DNA of 16,649 nt from Planctomycetota bacterium (GTDB lineage: Bacteria > Planctomycetota > Brocadiia > Brocadiales > Brocadiaceae). A program made the position numbers and the translations under genes. The notes beneath the pieces are model-generated. The model was not told the DNA's origin. It made no database searches and worked only from the letters and a program-made list of their open reading frames with translations. The DNA lies in assembly GCA_023261465.1 (NCBI GenBank), contig JAHFOW010000046.1, positions 1 through 16,649 of the forward strand, in the 5' to 3' direction. Of the stretch, positions 6,491 to 13,688 are shown piece by piece. The stretch's first letter is position 1; every line of letters begins with the position of its first letter.

Positions 6491-9117
6491 ATGAAAACTC
6501 TGAAAGGAATGAGATAAAGACCGCCCGGAGGACGATTAAGTTTTTTGATAAACTGCTGCGCGCCTCGGCTGATGGAATTGTCATTACCGATGGCGGCCAT
6601 AACATTATCGTTGCGAATGAGGCGTTTTGTCAATTTTTTGGCCGCCAGTGGCGTGATGTTGTAGAGACGAATTTGTTCTACTGGTTAGATCAACTTGGGA
6701 AAGATGCTGCAAAACGCTGGGCTGAATTAGAGAATCGTATCCATTCGGGAGGCGCATACCACAACATCGAATTTGCGCTGCCAAAAACGGATGGGGATAA
6801 GCACCTCAGTGTTAATGTGTCGCTTTTGGAAAAAGTAGACATTGAAGAAGAAGGCGTAATGGTGAGTATCTGGAGAGATATTACCGACCAGAAGAAGACG
6901 GAAGAATTGATGGAGCGGATACGTCTTACGACATTTGTTAAAGACGTGGGTATCGCCCTTGCGAAGGGTGATAACGTGCGCGAAATCCTTTGCCAGTGCA
7001 TGGAAGCGGTGGTCAATAATCTCGATGCCGCGTGCGCCCGCATCTGGCTGCTCAATGACAAAGAAAATATGCTGGAGTTACAGGCGAGCGCTGGAATACA
7101 TATTTACAAGGAAGGTTTTACAAACCAGATACCCGTTGGAAAATTCAGAATCGGCCTTATTGCTCAGGATCGTAAACCTTATATTACCAACTCGATAATC
7201 GGCGATACACATATCTGTGATAGTGACTGGGCAAGGAAAGAGGGGATTGCCGCCTTTGCCGGTTATCCTTTGATTATAGAAAACCGCTTGATAGGGGTAA
7301 TGGTAATATTTGCCCGTAAGCCGCTCGCGGAATTTACCTTAAAAGTACTGTCGTCGGCGTCTGACATACTATCATTAGGAGTTAACAACAAACGGGGGGC
7401 GGAGGCATTGCGTATGAGCGAGGAGCGATTCCGGCTACTCCTGGATTCTACCGCAGAAGGTATATATGGAACTGACAGCCAGGGTAATTGCACCTTTGCT
7501 AATTTAGCCTGCGTTGACCTGTTAGGTTATCGTGATGCCCGTGACTTAATTGGCAAGAATATGCATACAACGATCCATCATACCGGAGTGGACGGGGCGC
7601 CCTATTCCCTTGAAGAATGTCCTATCTATGAGTCATACAGGTATGGAAAAAGCAACCACGTGGACGACGAAGTCTTCTGGCGTGCTGATGGGACGCGGTT
7701 TCCTGTCGAGTATTGGTCGCATCCCATGAACCAGAATGGGGTGCGAGTCGGTTCAGTGATAACCTTTGTGGACATTACCGAACGCAAGCGGGCGGAAGAC
7801 GAGATTAGATATGTTGCTCATCATGACGCACTGACTGATTTACCAAACAGGATATTGTTCAATGACCGGTTGACCCTGGCGCTAGCGCATGCGCATCGTA
7901 ATAAAGAATTGATGGCTGTTATGTTTCTGGACCTGGATAGATTTAAGATGATTAATGATACCCTGGGACATACGGCGGGAGACCAATTGTTGCGTGAAGT
8001 TGCCCATAAATTAAGAAAGTGTGTGCGTGAAGACGACACGATTGCACGATTAGGGGGAGACGAGTTTTCCTTGTTATTGCCAGGAATCACCCATATAGAG
8101 CATATAACTCAAATAACGGAGAAAATCCTGAACGTCTTTGTAAAGCCGTGGAATATTTGCGGATACGAGCTTTACATCACGGCGAGTATCGGGATTGCGC
8201 TCTATCCGTATGATGGAGAAAGCGTTGAAATATTGCTCAAGAATGCGGATATTGCTATGTATCATGCCAAGGAACAGGGCAGGAATAATTACCAGTTTTA
8301 TAATCCGGCGATGCATACGAAATATTTCGAGAAGATGTTGATGGAGAATGCAATGCGTCGCGCCCTGGAATGTAAGGATTTTGTTGTACACTACCAGCCA
8401 CAGATAAATATTGTGGATGGTATGATTGTGGGTATCGAGGCATTGGTACGCTGGCAACATCCTGAAAAGGGATTGATTCTTCCGGATGATTTTCTTGTGC
8501 TGGCGGAGGATACCAGACTCATCGTTTCTATCGACGAACTGGTATTGAATACCGTATGCGAACAGATTAAGACCTGGCAGGATACAGGTTTTAAGCCGAC
8601 ATGCGTTGCGGTGAATCTTTCCGCGCATACCTTCCAGCAGCGAAATCTCGTAGAAATGATTACCTCGGTTTTAAAAGAGGCAGATATAAAGCCCCATTTG
8701 TTAGGTTTGGAAATTACTGAGGGCATTGCCATGAAAGACATGGAAACTACGATTCATAAGCTATCCAGGTTAAACAAGATGGGAATTAAAATCGCTATCG
8801 ATGATTTTGGAACCGGGTTTTCTTCCTTAACGTATCTCAAAAAATTTCCCATCAGTAAAATTAAAATTTGTAAAAATTTTGTGCATGGTATTGTCAATGA
8901 CGAGAAAGACCGGGTGATTGTGGCCTCAATTATCGCCCTTGCCAGGGGTTTGAAATTCAGAGTTATTGCAGAAGGAGTCGAGACAGAAAGCCAACTCAAT
9001 TATCTGAGAAATATGAAATGCGATGAAGTACAGGGACGGTTTTTCTGCGAACCGTTGTCGCCTGATGCATTTGAAAAAATAATGATGCAGGATAGGGTTT
9101 GTGTGAATAGGCGGTAA
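6487..9117 (+). CDS. PAS-GAF-PAS-GGDEF-EAL protein (c-di-GMP synthase/phosphodiesterase)
   Basis: 876 residues, no membrane segment, so cytoplasmic. Order: PAS about 17-137, GAF about 145-300, second PAS about 312-437, GGDEF about 440-605, EAL about 615-868. The GGDEF domain looks active: GGDEF intact at 523-527, DALTDLPNR at 447-455, and an inhibitory I-site RxxD at R514/D517 five residues before it. The EAL domain keeps E651 (EAL), N710, E742, D772/D773 (DDFGTG), K793, E829 and Q849, but the usual KID reads KIC (C795). The second PAS carries a His/Cys-rich patch (H360, H364, H365, C378, H391). ATG 6487 overlaps the TGA of the molybdoenzyme gene, and AGGGAA at 6475-6480 is well spaced, so translation is probably coupled. 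It may make or degrade c-di-GMP according to a ligand or redox signal linked to the molybdoenzyme; the signal itself is unknown. Confidence 0.92.
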   Translation: MNENSERNEIKTARRTIKFFDKLLRASADGIVITDGGHNIIVANEAFCQFFGRQWRDVVETNLFYWLDQLGKDAAKRWAELENRIHSGGAYHNIEFALPKTDGDKHLSVNVSLLEKVDIEEEGVMVSIWRDITDQKKTEELMERIRLTTFVKDVGIALAKGDNVREILCQCMEAVVNNLDAACARIWLLNDKENMLELQASAGIHIYKEGFTNQIPVGKFRIGLIAQDRKPYITNSIIGDTHICDSDWARKEGIAAFAGYPLIIENRLIGVMVIFARKPLAEFTLKVLSSASDILSLGVNNKRGAEALRMSEERFRLLLDSTAEGIYGTDSQGNCTFANLACVDLLGYRDARDLIGKNMHTTIHHTGVDGAPYSLEECPIYESYRYGKSNHVDDEVFWRADGTRFPVEYWSHPMNQNGVRVGSVITFVDITERKRAEDEIRYVAHHDALTDLPNRILFNDRLTLALAHAHRNKELMAVMFLDLDRFKMINDTLGHTAGDQLLREVAHKLRKCVREDDTIARLGGDEFSLLLPGITHIEHITQITEKILNVFVKPWNICGYELYITASIGIALYPYDGESVEILLKNADIAMYHAKEQGRNNYQFYNPAMHTKYFEKMLMENAMRRALECKDFVVHYQPQINIVDGMIVGIEALVRWQHPEKGLILPDDFLVLAEDTRLIVSIDELVLNTVCEQIKTWQDTGFKPTCVAVNLSAHTFQQRNLVEMITSVLKEADIKPHLLGLEITEGIAMKDMETTIHKLSRLNKMGIKIAIDDFGTGFSSLTYLKKFPISKIKICKNFVHGIVNDEKDRVIVASIIALARGLKFRVIAEGVETESQLNYLRNMKCDEVQGRFFCEPLSPDAFEKIMMQDRVCVNRR

Positions 9118-9167
9118 GTGGAATTCCCGTGTTATTTTGTTTCAAGAGTAAAACAGGGAGGGAATGT

Positions 9168-9683
9168 ATGAAACTACAGACGAAATATGTCTTTATGTTT
9201 ATAGCGGTAATTCTGGGATCACTCATTCACGAGACAATATTCGCACGGGATGTACCCTTGATTTCTTTTACCTTAAAGGATCAGTTTGATAGAGAATACA
9301 CGGAGAGAAGTTTTTCCGATAAGATTTTAGTCATCATCGCAGCCGATAGAGAGGGCAGTAAGTTCAGCGATAGTTGGCGACAGGCAATCTATGATGCGTT
9401 CGTGAAAAGGCGGGGCGGCGAACAAGTTCTGTTCGTCAATGTTGCGGACCTGAGTGGGGCGCCTTCTTTTCTGCACGGGTTTATTAAGGGAAAATTGCAG
9501 AAAGACAAAGACCATTGGTCATTAATGGATTGGAATGGTATTTTTGCTAATGCCTATGGGTGTGAACCGAAGTCTTGCAATATCTTGATTTTTGATAGCC
9601 AACAGCGTCTTATTTATAAAACGCATGTTCAAAAACCCGATCCTCAAAAATTAGAAGAGATTTTGAGTAATGTGAAATTTTAA
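9168..9683 (+). CDS. Exported thioredoxin-fold-like protein without a CxxC site
   Basis: 171 residues. The start at 9168 is chosen because AGGGAGG (9155-9161) sits six bases upstream and it opens a signal peptide (KLQTKY, then hydrophobic VFMFIAVILGSLI, cleavage near residue 26); an earlier GTG at 9129 would spoil the signal. The mature part reads like a thioredoxin/redoxin fold: PLISFTLKDQFDREYTE as the entry strand and loop, ILVIIAADREGSKFSDSWRQAI at the usual active-site strand-helix, and CNILIFDSQQRLIYKTH as the late strand pair. The redox CxxC is absent (DREG stands there); the only Cys in the mature part are two in GCEPKSC. It resembles periplasmic redoxin-like proteins of the YtfJ kind, with moderate confidence. 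It follows the GGDEF-EAL gene by 50 bases, probably in the same operon. Its TAA overlaps the stop of the convergent gene. Confidence 0.7.
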   Translation: MKLQTKYVFMFIAVILGSLIHETIFARDVPLISFTLKDQFDREYTERSFSDKILVIIAADREGSKFSDSWRQAIYDAFVKRRGGEQVLFVNVADLSGAPSFLHGFIKGKLQKDKDHWSLMDWNGIFANAYGCEPKSCNILIFDSQQRLIYKTHVQKPDPQKLEEILSNVKF

Positions 9684-12600
9684 CGGCGTCTATGTGCTTT
9701 GTAATGAGTTCCATCCTGGTCTGTAACTTGCATGGTGTCTTGGTCTACAAATTCATACCACATGGTGGATACAGAACCCGTCTCATCGTACATCATCATT
9801 TGTCCGCGAGAAGCGTCCAATCCACCCTGTACCACATTCCTGCCACGCTGGACGTCCACTTTTCCCCGGCGGGTTGAGCCGTCGCCCTGGGAAACTATAG
9901 TGAAACTGGCATTCGACTCTATCGTCAGTGTTTTCTTCCATGGCAGGTATTGGTTGTCGGGAGACATTTCCCAGACGCCAGCCAACTCAGGAACAATTCT
10001 GGCGTTAGGCGCCAGAACACGCGAGGCCATCTGCTGACGCTCCTGGTCTCTCTGATATTGAAGTTCTGCGTAGGATCGTTTTTCAGGATTCATTCCGGCA
10101 TAAGGGTCAGGTTGATGTTGCTGTGACTTGACTCGCGCGATGGCGTTATTGAGCTGGTTGAGATCGTTCCGAAGGTGTTCCGGGATTGTTCTCCCTGCTT
10201 CGTAGAGCGCGCGACTGGCGCCATCGGCATCGCCCCTGGCCAGGAGAGCTTTGGCTAAGTAGAAAGAGGCTTCTGAGGCTGGCGCTCCTGCCAGTCCGCT
10301 AAAGTTCGTGTCGCCTGCCGCATTTCCTACCAGGGGAATACCGGCCATACGTTGTGGACCAAACCGGGCCGCATCTGTGAACTGCTGGACGGCCTCATCT
10401 TGATTGCCCATGGCTGTCAGGAGCTTGCCGGCGCACAGGTGGGCATCGGCTATCAGCGTGGCCGCGTTAAGCGGAGCGGGCGCCACAGCCCCTTTTTCGG
10501 GTTCCTGATCCGGGAACATAGCGGTGAACATTTGACGGGATTCCCACCCCGGCGCCATTCTGGGCTCATAGCTGAGGGTGGCCAGATACATATCTAGTCC
10601 TGCCTTTGGCTTTTCTGCCTGATCAAGAAACCTGGCCAGATGAAAACGGGACTGGATGGCAAGTCCAAAGTCAAGCGGATCACGAGGCAGGTGAGCGCTG
10701 CTATTTAAGGAAGAATCATCGAGTTGCAGGCGTGCTTCCTCCAGCGCTACCGCAATCCGGAAGGCGGCTCCCGCTTCTCTGGCTTTACCTTCCCCTTCCA
10801 GTATTACCCCGAGATAGGCCGGGATACGGGCATCGGTCGGATCGAGTTGACGAGCAGCAGCCAATCTGCCCTTTGCTCCTTGCCAGGTGGTTTTGACGAT
10901 TTGATCCCAGGCCAGACGAAGCAATGGGGCAGCGGTGGTATGGATTAATTGCCGTTCAATGGCCTGTTGCTCCTCTGCATGTTCCTTCTGGCCAGACTTT
11001 GCATAAAAGTCCACCAGTGCGTCCTGGGCTTCAATGGACATGGGATACTGTTTGACGGCCTGCATGAGTGTCTGCTGGGCAGCATCATATTGACCTGACC
11101 ATATCTGGAGATCGGCCTGGATGAGGTAACTGTTCACGGTTCCCCTGGTGACCTTTATGGCTGCTTCCATAGCAGATCGTGCCTTCTGTCGTAACCCGGC
11201 AGCCTCGGTGTCGAGTTGCTTGGCTCGATCAAGGTCTGAAGGGGATGGCGGATAACACGTTGTGGTTGTGACTTCGTAAATGCCATCGCTCCGTGTTTCT
11301 GTGTGGGAGGAGCTCGTGCATCGGGTCTGTCTGAGGTTCCAGGCCTCGGCAGAAAATTGATTGGCCCGCATGGCCTTGAATTTTGCGTAGAGACGTAGTG
11401 CATCAGGATTGTTGCCTGCCAGTGCCAATGCCTGGTCTGCAAGCTGTTCGGCCTGGTCGTAACGCTTGAGCACGCTAAAAGCAATGGCCTTCTGGATCAT
11501 GGCTCTTACATGTTTGGGTTTGAGCGACAAAGCGCTGTCGAGGATTTCCACAGCCCGAAACAGTTCCTTTTCCTTTGATGCTTGCCAACGGTAGTAAATC
11601 AACTCTCGGCGGGGCTCAACCGATTCTCCCCGGTTGTCAGATTCCGCCAGAATGTATTCGGCCAGGTTTACCAGCGCATCGGGATCCTTCGGTTTGGATC
11701 GCACGGCTTCTTCAAGGATGCGCAGGTTGTCCTGATACGTCTCATCGTACCGCAGCCGTCTCTCGCCTGATGCCTTTTGAACTTTGGTGGCGAGGTCAAT
11801 AAGTTGATCCAGAGGTGCTCCAGACTGGGCCGCCTGCTCCAATGCAGACAACAGGCTCTCCGGGGAGTCGTTGACCTTTTGCTTCCCTATCTCGGCATTA
11901 ATAAGAGGACGGGCTTTTTTCGTGGCGGCAGCATCCAATTTGGCGGCAATATCTACGTCAGCGCTGGCTCTCTTTGCATCTCCCAATAGCGCGGCAGCCA
12001 TAGCCCGGCCGAGGTAGGCATTGGAGAAATCGGTACGGCCTGTGAGCGCTATGGTAAATTCGCGGCGAGCAGTGGCAGGGCGACCAAGGGCAAGCCAGCT
12101 ATCCGCAGAAATACAAAGGAGTTCCGGATCGGCCGGATAGGCTGCGCGGGCAAACTCAGTTTCCCGCAATGCGGCCTCGAACTGCCGGCCATCATGGAGT
12201 TGTTTTGCCCGGGCGAAATGCGCGGGTGCGAGGTCCGGTCTCATCATAAAGCGTTTCGCAAACCAGCAGCCTGCCTTGACCATTGTTTTATGAATGGGAC
12301 TTGTTTGTGTAATACCTCCGCTCTGCCGGGTTTTTCCATAGGGGACAGCCATTTCGTAATAAATAAATGAAGCATAGGCTGTTGGGTAGTCATCCCGGCC
12401 CTGAATCATGTGTCCGGGAATTGAAACGGAGCTAAATTCACCGCCGCGTTGAGAGTCCCCGGTGTCTCTCTCCCGACCCTGGAAACTTCGGGGAACCGGG
12501 ATGCCATGTCCCGGGGTTGCTGTGCCACTCATCGTTTCCGCAACATAAGTCCAGAGTTCTGCTTCGCGGCCCTTTCCGCCAAGTTTTTGATATCGCTGAA

Positions 12601-12871
12601 AGTCTTTGATCGCCGGTTGAAACTGCTCTGCCAGGGTCTCTGCGACGCCGCGGGCGAGCACGAAACCGGGATCGTCACCGCTGACTTCGAGGGCTTGAGA
12701 AAACGCCGTGACGGCTTCCTGGAATCGTCCTTGTGTCAACGCATCCAGTCCCTCGAGGTAAGATACGAGCCCGGGGGATATCCCACCGGAAGGAGGGGCG
12801 GCCAGGATTTTCAATGGTAATATGATGAGACAAATAAGTGCAAGCATGGTTTTCGCAAAAGGGTGAGACAT
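9680..12871 (-). CDS. Large exported tetratricopeptide-repeat protein
   Basis: 1063 residues from ATG 12871, which has AGGAG (12879-12883) seven bases upstream and opens a signal peptide (MSHPFAKTMLALICLIILPL, cleavage near A24/A25). The frame extends up to 12994, but that adds 41 residues of AT-rich intergenic sequence ahead of the signal peptide. The body is a series of TPR-like helix pairs, for example YLEGLDALTQGRFQEAVTAF (39-58), HFARAKQLHDGRQFEAALRE near 218-237 and, further on, RYDQAEQLADQALALAGNNP. A Cys pair flanks a Thr/Ser-rich insert in the middle (RCTSSSHTET ... TTTTCYP). The last 100 residues (about 962-1063, GVWEMSPDNQYLPW onward) look like a separate beta-rich, lipocalin-like domain. 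It probably serves as a scaffold or carries out assembly outside the cytoplasmic membrane; partners are unknown. GC is visibly higher than in the neighbours (35 of 60 at 11941-12000 against 23 of 60 at 14281-14340), suggesting different history or selection. Confidence 0.85.
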   Translation of the reverse strand: MSHPFAKTMLALICLIILPLKILAAPPSGGISPGLVSYLEGLDALTQGRFQEAVTAFSQALEVSGDDPGFVLARGVAETLAEQFQPAIKDFQRYQKLGGKGREAELWTYVAETMSGTATPGHGIPVPRSFQGRERDTGDSQRGGEFSSVSIPGHMIQGRDDYPTAYASFIYYEMAVPYGKTRQSGGITQTSPIHKTMVKAGCWFAKRFMMRPDLAPAHFARAKQLHDGRQFEAALRETEFARAAYPADPELLCISADSWLALGRPATARREFTIALTGRTDFSNAYLGRAMAAALLGDAKRASADVDIAAKLDAAATKKARPLINAEIGKQKVNDSPESLLSALEQAAQSGAPLDQLIDLATKVQKASGERRLRYDETYQDNLRILEEAVRSKPKDPDALVNLAEYILAESDNRGESVEPRRELIYYRWQASKEKELFRAVEILDSALSLKPKHVRAMIQKAIAFSVLKRYDQAEQLADQALALAGNNPDALRLYAKFKAMRANQFSAEAWNLRQTRCTSSSHTETRSDGIYEVTTTTCYPPSPSDLDRAKQLDTEAAGLRQKARSAMEAAIKVTRGTVNSYLIQADLQIWSGQYDAAQQTLMQAVKQYPMSIEAQDALVDFYAKSGQKEHAEEQQAIERQLIHTTAAPLLRLAWDQIVKTTWQGAKGRLAAARQLDPTDARIPAYLGVILEGEGKAREAGAAFRIAVALEEARLQLDDSSLNSSAHLPRDPLDFGLAIQSRFHLARFLDQAEKPKAGLDMYLATLSYEPRMAPGWESRQMFTAMFPDQEPEKGAVAPAPLNAATLIADAHLCAGKLLTAMGNQDEAVQQFTDAARFGPQRMAGIPLVGNAAGDTNFSGLAGAPASEASFYLAKALLARGDADGASRALYEAGRTIPEHLRNDLNQLNNAIARVKSQQHQPDPYAGMNPEKRSYAELQYQRDQERQQMASRVLAPNARIVPELAGVWEMSPDNQYLPWKKTLTIESNASFTIVSQGDGSTRRGKVDVQRGRNVVQGGLDASRGQMMMYDETGSVSTMWYEFVDQDTMQVTDQDGTHYKAHRRR

Positions 12872-12949
12872 GGTGTATCTCCTTCGGTATATCTTTGACA
12901 TTATTAACCGTAAAGTACTTTTTATAATAAAATAAAAATCCTCAAATGT

Positions 12950-13058
12950 AAACAATTTGTTTCCACTTGTTAACTTCCTGCTATTATCTCTCAACTCACT
13001 ACAATTTAACTATTTATGATATCCCATGGGAAAATCAGCATGAAACAAATTGTTTCCA
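12950..13058. promoter_or_regulatory. Two near-identical palindromic sites, candidate operators
   Basis: AAACAATTTGTTTCCA at 12950-12965 and AAACAAATTGTTTCCA at 13043-13058 match at 15 of 16 positions in the same orientation, 93 bases apart. Each is a dyad around one central base: AAACAA-T-TTGTTT in the first and GAAACAA-A-TTGTTTC (13042-13056) in the second. The paired, spaced, palindromic form in a divergent promoter region suggests binding by a dimeric regulator, possibly with looping. The regulator is unknown and the AT-rich background makes some of this cheaper by chance. Confidence 0.45.
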
Positions 13059-13166
13059 GTTTGATTTTCAAAAAATTCTTCTGAAAATATTTTATTTTTT
13101 GTAACTCGTTCAATGACAAATGCCTGGAGCAGTCCGGCCGTTTTTTATTTTCCAGGGGTATGTCAA

Positions 13167-13197
13167 TTGCCAAATATATCTATCAAATAGTTTTAAT
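13167..13197 (+). promoter_or_regulatory. Weak possible promoter of the receiver-narK cluster
   Basis: TTGCCA (13167-13172) and TTTAAT (13192-13197) are separated by 19 bases, ending 22 bases before the ATG at 13220. Both hexamers have mismatches and the spacing is long. It is listed because a very similar TTGCCA-N19-TATAAT arrangement lies upstream of the gene starting at 2497. Ribosome binding at 13220 is also weak. Confidence 0.25.
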
Positions 13198-13219
13198 TTA
13201 AAAAAGTCGGGATTACAAA

Positions 13220-13585
13220 ATGATAACAAGAAGAATTCTTATTGTAGACGATGAGGAAGGATACCGAAAGGTGTTATCGAATTCCCTGTCAGACCTCGGT
13301 TATGAGACAAAGGCGGTGAATAATGGGTTTGAGGCATTAGAAGAAATAAGAAGAAAGTGCTATTCGATCATCTTACTCGATGTGCAGATGCCCGGAATGG
13401 ACGGTATCGAATTGCTTGAACAAATACAGATAGCACGATTGAGTTCAAATATCGTGATTATCACTGCCTATACTGATGAAGAAGTGGTACGGGAGGCAAT
13501 GAAGAAAGGCGCAAAGAAGGTAATTACCAAGCCATTCAGTACAGATGATATAGAAATATGTCTGAATGAATTTACCAAACACTGA
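13220..13585 (+). CDS. Stand-alone response regulator receiver (CheY-like)
   Basis: 121 residues, only a receiver domain. The phosphorylation site is complete: acidic pair D10/D11 in ILIVDDEE, phosphoacceptor D54 in ILLDVQMPGMDG, T82 in IITAYTD and K104 in ITKPF. There is no DNA-binding, GGDEF or other output domain, so it must act by protein contact, as CheY or Spo0F does. No histidine kinase is encoded in the window. It is the first gene of a plus-strand run leading to narK; the next gene starts 103 bases on. It may relay phosphate in nitrate/nitrite signalling, but that is inferred only from position. Fold and active site are certain; the partner is not. Confidence 0.93.
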   Translation: MITRRILIVDDEEGYRKVLSNSLSDLGYETKAVNNGFEALEEIRRKCYSIILLDVQMPGMDGIELLEQIQIARLSSNIVIITAYTDEEVVREAMKKGAKKVITKPFSTDDIEICLNEFTKH

Positions 13586-13688
13586 AGGCTTGGGGTTGTT
13601 GGCGGATTCATTCCGCGTAACACACCTTCATTTTCTGATGAATACCATGAGTGAGTGCTGCTAAAAATTTAACAAAGAAAGGGTAAGT

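Larger units (their letters stand above)
12872..13219. other. 348-base divergent intergenic region
   Basis: AT-rich gap between the divergent TPR gene (minus) and receiver gene (plus). It should hold both promoters. It contains two near-identical palindromes (12950-12965 and 13043-13058), described separately, and a weak possible plus-strand promoter (13167-13197). I see no gene or RNA in it. Confidence 0.6.

Noticed and set aside
8074..8628. Minus-strand open frame of 184 codons
   Set aside because: It lies wholly inside the GGDEF-EAL gene, whose motifs are unmistakable on the other strand; it is a shadow frame.
4303..9143. Extra TTGTTTC half-sites at 4303-4309 and 9137-9143 resembling the twin palindromes
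   Set aside because: Neither has the opposite half at the right spacing; single seven-base matches are expected by chance in this AT-rich DNA.
12895..12928. TTGACA followed by TATAAT on the plus strand
   Set aside because: The spacer is 22 bases, far from 17, and the pair lies about 290 bases before the next plus-strand gene, so it is unlikely to be a promoter.
13063..13100. ATTTTCA/TGAAAAT inverted repeat followed by a T-rich stretch
   Set aside because: The stem has almost no GC, the loop is long, and no plus-strand gene ends upstream; it is not a credible terminator.
13605..13625. GCGGA-TTCAT-TCCGC hairpin after the receiver gene
   Set aside because: Only five pairs and no T run; too weak to call a terminator, although it might affect mRNA processing.
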